Notes under the pieces: model-generated
The model's input: only the letters and a program-made list of their open reading frames with translations
Database searches by the model: none
Told to the model about the DNA's origin: nothing
Shown: piece by piece, positions 59,685 through 64,000 of the stretch
Position numbering within the stretch: position 1 is the first letter of the stretch
How the letters are laid out: each line of letters begins with the position of its first letter
Source of the DNA: Neisseria dentiae
GTDB taxonomy: Bacteria; Pseudomonadota; Gammaproteobacteria; Burkholderiales; Neisseriaceae
Length of the DNA stretch: 64,000 bases
Assembly: GCF_024580525.1 (NCBI RefSeq)
Contig: NZ_JANIKQ010000001.1
Coordinates: forward strand, 186,001 to 250,000
Direction of reading: 5' to 3'
Made by a program: the position numbers and the translations under genes

Positions 59685-60081
59685 TTGATATCTCCTAAGT
59701 AAACAAATTCTTTTATAGGTATGGCAGCGTGCAGATACAGATTGCTTTACTAAATTTTATGTAAAAATCATTTTTTTAAACATGATAAAACCCATAAATA
59801 TCAATAAACTATCCAATCCACATGCTGTTTGTTCAGGCCCCAAAAAACTTCTTCGAGCCTGTGCGGTCGAGTATAGATGATGTTTTTTTAGAAAACAACC
59901 TGTTATTTTGCAGGGGAATTCAACAATGCCGCTGCCGGACAACATAAAGGCCGTTTGAAACCTGCCCAAATTTTTTCAGACGGCCTGTTATAACAAAAAC
60001 ATCTTATATTAAAACCAACCATTCTTTCCCTTTTTCAGACGGCCTGATTAAAGTAGCGCACATTTAAATCAGGAACCCATC
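59685..60081. other. Intergenic region between divergent aldehyde dehydrogenase and cysN genes
   Basis: About 400 bp, AT-rich, no supported gene. It contains the promoters of both flanking genes, a degenerate DUS near 59949 and full DUS copies near 59980 and 60035. cysD, usually next to cysN, is not here. Confidence 0.45.
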
Positions 60082-61392
60082 ATGACCGCCACCACCGCCC
60101 CACTCCTCCGCTTCATCACCGCAGGCAGCGTTGACGACGGCAAATCCACCCTGATCGGCCGCCTGCTCTACGACAGCAAAACCTTGTTAACCGACCAGCT
60201 CGCCAAACTCGACCAAGCCGCGCAAAACGGCCAAACGCCCGACTTCGCCAGCCTCACCGACGGCCTGGCCGCCGAACGCGAACAAGGCATCACCATCGAC
60301 GTGGCCTACCGTTATTTCGCCACCCCCGCGCGCAAATTCATCATCGCCGACACCCCCGGCCACGAACAATACACCCGCAACATGGTTACCGGCGCCTCCA
60401 CCGCCGACGCCGCCATCGTGCTGGTGGATGCCACCCGCGTCGATTTCGGCGGTGCCGAACCCGTGCTGCTGCCGCAAACCAAACGCCACAGCGCCATCCT
60501 GAAACTGCTGGGCTGCCCCAGCATTATCGTGGCCGTCAACAAACTCGACCTGCTCGATTTCGACGAAAACAAATACCAAGCCATCACCCGCGCCTATCAG
60601 AAACTGGCCGGACAAATCGGGCTGGAAGCGCAAGTGTACTTTTTGCCCATCAGCGCCCTCAACGGCGACAACATCGTCAACCCCAGCACCCGCACGCCGT
60701 GGTATAACGGCCTGCCCCTGCTGCCTCTGCTGGAAAGCCTGCCCGTAACGCGTAAAAACGCCGCCGCCCTGCCCGCCCACTTTCCCGTGCAGCGTGTCGC
60801 ACGCCAAGACGGCAGCAGCAGCGACGACTTCCGCGGCTATCAAGGCCGTTTGGAAGCGGGCCGTCTGAAAAGCGGCGACGAAATCAAAGTGCTGCCCGGC
60901 GGCAAAACCGCCAAAATCGCCGACATCTTCGGCCCCAAAGGCCGCACCGGCGAAGCCGAAGCAGGAGAAGTCATCACCCTCACGCTCGACACCGACCTCG
61001 ACATCTCGCGCGGCAACAGCATCGTTGCGGCAAACAGCCCCGTCGAGCCGCAGCAAAACTTCCAAGCCGCACTGTGCTGGTTCGACGAAACCCCGCTCAA
61101 CCTGCGCCGCAAATACCTGCTCAAACAAGGCACCCAAACTACCGCCGCCCGCATCAGCGAAATCGCCTACGTGTGGGACGTGCACACCTTAAGCCGCGTG
61201 CAGTCGGCAGGCGAATTGAAGCTAAACGACATCGGCAGCGTCAGCCTCAAAACCCAGCAGCCGCTGGCCGCCACCACCTATGCCGAAAACCCCGCCACCG
61301 GCGCGTTTATCCTGATAGACGAAGCCACCAACCACACCGTGGCCGCCGGCATGATACGCAGCAGCGCCCAAGAGAGCACCTTCGAAATTTAG
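60082..61392 (+). CDS. cysN: Sulfate adenylyltransferase subunit 1
   Basis: A 436-residue translational-GTPase-like protein starting MTATTAPLLRFITAGSVDDG. G1 GSVDDGKST, G2 region ERQGIT-like (AEREQGITIDVAYRYF), G3 DTPGHEQYTRNM, G4 NKLDLLD, then two beta-barrel domains. With CysD it makes adenosine phosphosulfate; GTP hydrolysis drives the reaction. The catalytic partner gene cysD is absent on both sides, so it must be elsewhere or missing. No CysC kinase domain is fused. Confidence 0.92.
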   Translation: MTATTAPLLRFITAGSVDDGKSTLIGRLLYDSKTLLTDQLAKLDQAAQNGQTPDFASLTDGLAAEREQGITIDVAYRYFATPARKFIIADTPGHEQYTRNMVTGASTADAAIVLVDATRVDFGGAEPVLLPQTKRHSAILKLLGCPSIIVAVNKLDLLDFDENKYQAITRAYQKLAGQIGLEAQVYFLPISALNGDNIVNPSTRTPWYNGLPLLPLLESLPVTRKNAAALPAHFPVQRVARQDGSSSDDFRGYQGRLEAGRLKSGDEIKVLPGGKTAKIADIFGPKGRTGEAEAGEVITLTLDTDLDISRGNSIVAANSPVEPQQNFQAALCWFDETPLNLRRKYLLKQGTQTTAARISEIAYVWDVHTLSRVQSAGELKLNDIGSVSLKTQQPLAATTYAENPATGAFILIDEATNHTVAAGMIRSSAQESTFEI

Positions 61393-61497
61393 GGCGTGTC
61401 GTCAGAAGCTGCCCTTCCAACATTCAACTGCTATTTAACACCGAGGCCGTCTGAAACACTTTCAGACGGCCTTTTCAACCGTTCGAGCAATATCCTG

Positions 61498-61525
61498 TTT
61501 GATTAAAAACCGTTTACCCTATAAT
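61498..61525 (+). promoter_or_regulatory. Probable thiD promoter
   Basis: -35 TTTGAT (61498-61503), a 16-bp spacer and -10 TATAAT (61520-61525). I see no TPP riboswitch in the leader to 61617. Confidence 0.5.
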
Positions 61526-61617
61526 GAAACCAAAATAAAAACGGCACCTCTAAACCCAGGCAGCCGTTTGCTTTGCCGCAACCGCATTCCGCATACACAC
61601 CACTGCAAGGATATTCC

Positions 61618-62439
61618 ATGCCCAGCAAACCTTTTACCCGTGCCCTCACCATAGCCGGCTCCGATTCCGGCGGCGGCGCAGGTATTCAGGCCGATTTAAA
61701 AACCTTTGCCGCGCTCGGTGCCTACGGCACCAGCGTGATCACCGCCGTTACCGCACAAAACACCCAAGGCGTGCAGGCCGTACACCCCGTGCCGGCCGAC
61801 ATTGTGGCCGCCCAATGCCAATCGGTGTTTTCCGACATCCGCATCGACGCCGTGAAAATCGGCATGCTGCCCGACACCGCCACCATCAACGCCGTAGCCG
61901 CCGCCCTGCGCAAATACAACAACGCCTTCGTTGTGCTCGATCCCGTGCTAGCCGCCTCCTCCGGCGAAAAACTGGCGCAGGAAGACACCGTAGAAGCCCT
62001 CTGCAACGAACTGCTGCCGCTGGCCGACCTCGTTACCCCCAACATCAACGAACTGGCCGCCCTCACCGGCAACAGCCCGGCCGGAAACGAAGACGAAATG
62101 CTGGCACAGGGCCGGCAACTCATGGAAAAAGGCGCAGTAGCCGTACTGCTCAAAGGCGGCCATTGGGAACACAGCAAAGAAGCGCGTGATTGGCTGCTGG
62201 TGGCCGACCACCAACCGCAATGCTTCCGCAACGGCCGCATCGACACCCGCAATACCCACGGCACAGGCTGCACCCTTGCCGCCGCCATCGCCGCCCTGCG
62301 CCCCCAGCGCGGCAACCTGAGCACGGCCGTTTCGGCCGCCAAAACCTACCTGCACGGCGCCATCGAAGCGGGCTTGGGCTGGCGCATCGGCAAAGGCCGC
62401 GGCCCGCTGGCCCATTTCTGGCGGCATTACCGCGACTGA
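61618..62439 (+). CDS. thiD: Hydroxymethylpyrimidine/phosphomethylpyrimidine kinase
   Basis: A 273-residue ribokinase-like protein starting MPSKPFTRALTIAGSDSGGG. GSDSGGGAGIQADLKTFAAL, the central PVLAASSGEKLA, LLKGGHW and the anion hole in NTHGTGCTLAAAIAA are present. It phosphorylates HMP twice for thiamine synthesis. The length and ends agree with ThiD. AAGGATATTCC precedes the ATG at 61618. Confidence 0.94.
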   Translation: MPSKPFTRALTIAGSDSGGGAGIQADLKTFAALGAYGTSVITAVTAQNTQGVQAVHPVPADIVAAQCQSVFSDIRIDAVKIGMLPDTATINAVAAALRKYNNAFVVLDPVLAASSGEKLAQEDTVEALCNELLPLADLVTPNINELAALTGNSPAGNEDEMLAQGRQLMEKGAVAVLLKGGHWEHSKEARDWLLVADHQPQCFRNGRIDTRNTHGTGCTLAAAIAALRPQRGNLSTAVSAAKTYLHGAIEAGLGWRIGKGRGPLAHFWRHYRD

Positions 62440-62627
62440 CCGGGTGGATAACATTAACAAGGCAGCAGCGTAATAAGTTTGTACACTATATGCCGTCTGA
62501 AACCGTTGCAAAGCATGCACTCTTAGCAGGAATAAACAATGTTTATCAAAACAAGGCTTGTAATAAACAGCTAAAGCCATTATATTGCTTGAATCTCACG
62601 TCACGACAACAACAACGAAAGGAGACG

Positions 62628-62738
62628 ATGATGCAACACCGCAGACGTCAAGCTATCTTCCAGGCGGCCAAACGTGCTTTCCAAGCCCCGGTTAAGCCTG
62701 CGGACGGCAAAACTGCCCGCACCAAAACCGCCTGCTGA
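62628..62738 (+). CDS. Small basic protein of 36 residues
   Basis: The protein starts MMQHRRRQAIFQAAKRAFQA and ends ARTKTAC, with a net positive charge. GAAAGGAGACG before the double ATG is one of the best ribosome sites in the window. A DUS terminator follows at 62777-62802. The leader of about 180 bp upstream is AT-rich. No family recognised. The coding case rests on the ribosome site, the frame and the terminator; a nucleic-acid-binding or ribosome-associated role is only a guess. Confidence 0.55.
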   Translation: MMQHRRRQAIFQAAKRAFQAPVKPADGKTARTKTAC

Positions 62739-62776
62739 TTTAAGCAATTTTATTTCAAATTTATTACAACGCAAAA

Positions 62777-62802
62777 GGCCGTCTGAAATGTTTCAGACGG
62801 CT
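62777..62802. terminator. Inverted-DUS terminator
   Basis: GGCCGTCTGAAA, two bases, TTTCAGACGGCT, between the small basic gene and the convergent mlaC. Confidence 0.65.
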
Positions 62803-62830
62803 CTTGTTTTGATACCGTATCGTTTCCGCA

Positions 62831-63445
62831 TCACAACGATTCTGCTTTTTTCAAGCCTTTGGCACGCACGGTGGCTATCGCGCCGTCGATACCTTTCTGT
62901 TTGATTAACTCATTGAATTGGTTTCGATAAACTGTAACCAAGCTCACCCCGTCGACACGGATGTTATACACCTTATATACCGGCCCCACTTTATAGAGCT
63001 GGTAGGCCACCTCGTATTTTTTGCCGTTTTTGGTGCGGATTTCAGAAAACACGTCCACCTTATTGTTGCCGTTATCGGTGATTTTAGGCAGCAGCTTCAC
63101 CTGCGCATCGGCAGCGCCCATCAAGGCGGAGCGCGCATACATCGAAATCATCATTTCTTTAAACGCCGCGATAAAATCGGTTTTCTGCTTGGCCGAAAAC
63201 TCTCGCCACGGCAAACCTACGGCCAGCGCCGAAATGCGTTGGTAATCTAGAAAACCGTCGGCATAGCCCTCGATTTGGCGGATTTTCTGCTGCTCACTCA
63301 AACCGCCGTTGCGCGCCACCTTCAACACCGTATCAATATTCTGCTGCGCCTGCACTTGTGCCGGATGCTGCTGGACTTGCGCGGCGGCATAAGGCGACAC
63401 CAGCGCAACAGGCGCGGCAAGCAAAACAGCCATCAGTTTGTTCAT
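62831..63445 (-). CDS. mlaC: MlaC-like periplasmic phospholipid-binding protein
   Basis: A 204-residue protein starting MNKLMAVLLAAPVALVSPYA. Sec signal with cleavage after YAAA (about residue 22). The mature Ttg2D/MlaC domain has DYQRISALAVGLPWREFSAK, FKEMMISMYARSALMG, YKVYNIRVDGVSLVTVYRNQ and FNELIKQKGIDG. It shuttles phospholipids between outer and inner membranes. mlaE/mlaD are not directly next to it in the visible part. GAGAGAG precedes the ATG. Confidence 0.9.
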   Translation of the reverse strand: MNKLMAVLLAAPVALVSPYAAAQVQQHPAQVQAQQNIDTVLKVARNGGLSEQQKIRQIEGYADGFLDYQRISALAVGLPWREFSAKQKTDFIAAFKEMMISMYARSALMGAADAQVKLLPKITDNGNNKVDVFSEIRTKNGKKYEVAYQLYKVGPVYKVYNIRVDGVSLVTVYRNQFNELIKQKGIDGAIATVRAKGLKKAESL

Positions 63446-63680
63446 ATTTTTCTCTCTCGAAAATAAAAAAGTGTGCCGTTGCTTCACAAGGCATCGGAAA
63501 CCCCGCTTCCTTATGAAACGGCCGTATTTAACAACAAAGCGGCGTTACCTTGCATTAAAAACTGCAAAATAAGCGTTACGGCCTTCACTTCGGCATAAAA
63601 ACCCTCACCAAACACAAACAATCCTGCCGGCACGCCGAAACATCTTTCCGAAACAACCGCCGTATTTGCCCGAAAAAACG

Positions 63681-63714
63681 AAAGGCCGTCTGAAACATTA
63701 TTCAGACGGCCTTT
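63681..63714. terminator. Inverted-DUS terminator
   Basis: AAAGGCCGTCTGAA, six bases, TTCAGACGGCCTTT. It lies just downstream of the minus-strand YIP1-like gene. Confidence 0.75.
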
Positions 63715-63742
63715 TGCCACAATCGGTTACCGCATAACCAAC

Positions 63743-64000
63743 CTAACGGGCCTGAGGCTGGGATTCCAAAATCACCCTCGCCTGTTCGGTGAGCGCACCC
63801 AAATCAATCAGACCGATTTGAGCCAACACCATCATCAGCACACTGCCTGCCACCACGGTCAGCACCGCATAAACCAAGTAGCCCAACATCACCCGCCAGC
63901 CCGGCTGGCCGCTCATTCTAATCAATCCCACGGCCTGCGCGACAAATATCCAAATCTGCCAAAACATCCCCGCAGCCGCCAAAGCAGGCGCGTAAAACAA
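63743..64000 (-). CDS. YIP1 family membrane protein (partial)
   Basis: The last 85 codons of a gene that continues beyond the right edge. Two membrane segments are visible (WQIWIFVAQAVGLIRM and YLVYAVLTVVAGSVLMMVLA). The pattern FWQIWIFVAQAVGLIRMSGQ and GWRVMLGYLVYAVLTVV fits the C-terminal half of YIP1-type inner membrane proteins of unknown function. No start codon lies inside the window. Confidence 0.6.
   Translation of the reverse strand: MFYAPALAAAGMFWQIWIFVAQAVGLIRMSGQPGWRVMLGYLVYAVLTVVAGSVLMMVLAQIGLIDLGALTEQARVILESQPQAR

Noticed and set aside
58215..59702. 495-codon plus-strand open frame
   Set aside because: It lies entirely antisense to the aldehyde dehydrogenase, whose catalytic motifs are intact; its length reflects GC-rich codon bias.
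59757..59969. Minus-strand open frame of 70 codons upstream of the aldehyde dehydrogenase
   Set aside because: The translation includes DUS-derived residues, there is no ribosome site, and the region should hold the promoter.
60187..61185. 332-codon minus-strand open frame
   Set aside because: Antisense shadow of cysN with glycine-rich low-complexity translation.
61393..61617. TPP riboswitch before thiD
   Set aside because: The conserved CTGAGA and ACCTGATCTGG-like elements of the THI box are not seen.
1..64000. CRISPR array
   Set aside because: Repeated GCCGTCTGAA copies are irregularly spaced uptake sequences, and no cas genes are present.

Overview
The window comes from a chromosome of the genus Neisseria (or a very close relative). 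The main evidence is the 12-mer AGGCCGTCTGAA, the AG dialect of the neisserial DNA uptake sequence (DUS). It occurs dozens of times, often as inverted pairs that form hairpin terminators. Supporting evidence is a Correia-type repeat, a HisB with the neisserial N-terminal extension, and the gene complement (RdgC, IscR/S/U/A, PtsN-HprK-RapZ, MlaC). I cannot name the species from the sequence alone.

Positions 1 to about 25,700 are one end of a lambda-like siphovirus prophage beside tRNA-Glu; its left end lies outside the window. The late genes run leftwards: a gpZ-like protein, terminase Nu1 and A, two small accessory genes, gpW-like connector, portal, a protease-capsid fusion, head-tail joining proteins, tail terminator, tail tube, and tail chaperones joined by a canonical -1 slippery site. 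A tape-measure protein with a lytic transglycosylase motif runs off the edge. A Q-like antiterminator precedes them and matches the several terminators inside the late operon. Next come a 94-bp inverted repeat rich in ACTTGTCCA iterons, a primase-helicase, a cro-like gene and a divergent S24-type CI repressor with operators on both sides of it. A rightward early operon follows (18194-21854), then a secreted Cys-rich moron, a C4-type antisense RNA in front of an antirepressor, a hicAB toxin-antitoxin pair and a tyrosine integrase.

The most striking observation is an RNA circuit in this prophage. The leader of the antirepressor gene carries a C4-like fold whose single-stranded segment pairs with two flanking target copies, one next to the antirepressor ribosome binding site. 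The same leader also has a 26-nt segment perfectly complementary to 18165-18190. That target begins at the predicted +1 of the early operon and ends at its Shine-Dalgarno. One transcript could therefore repress both the antirepressor and the early operon at the RNA level.

Positions 25,700-64,000 are core chromosome: rdgC, dcd, yagU-like, an AEC permease, ygfZ, a DUF4442 thioesterase-like gene, psd, rluF, hisB, hisC, lldD, an isc cluster, rluB, scpB, rbgA, the ptsN-hprK-rapZ operon, trhA-like, mscL, dsbB, tyrA, a DsbC lipoprotein, a PolB-like exonuclease, an RDD protein, uup, tRNA-Ser, an aldehyde dehydrogenase, cysN, thiD, mlaC and a partial YIP1-like gene. The isc cluster is split: iscR-iscS are separated from iscU-iscA by a small hydrophobic-peptide gene, vapBC and one copy of a MITE. 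A second copy lies before iscA. Both MITE copies sit on CTAG tetranucleotides that supply a gene's TAG stop codon. Other mobile remnants are Correia-like elements, a 145-bp IS-end MITE and a duplicated 3' end of rbgA.
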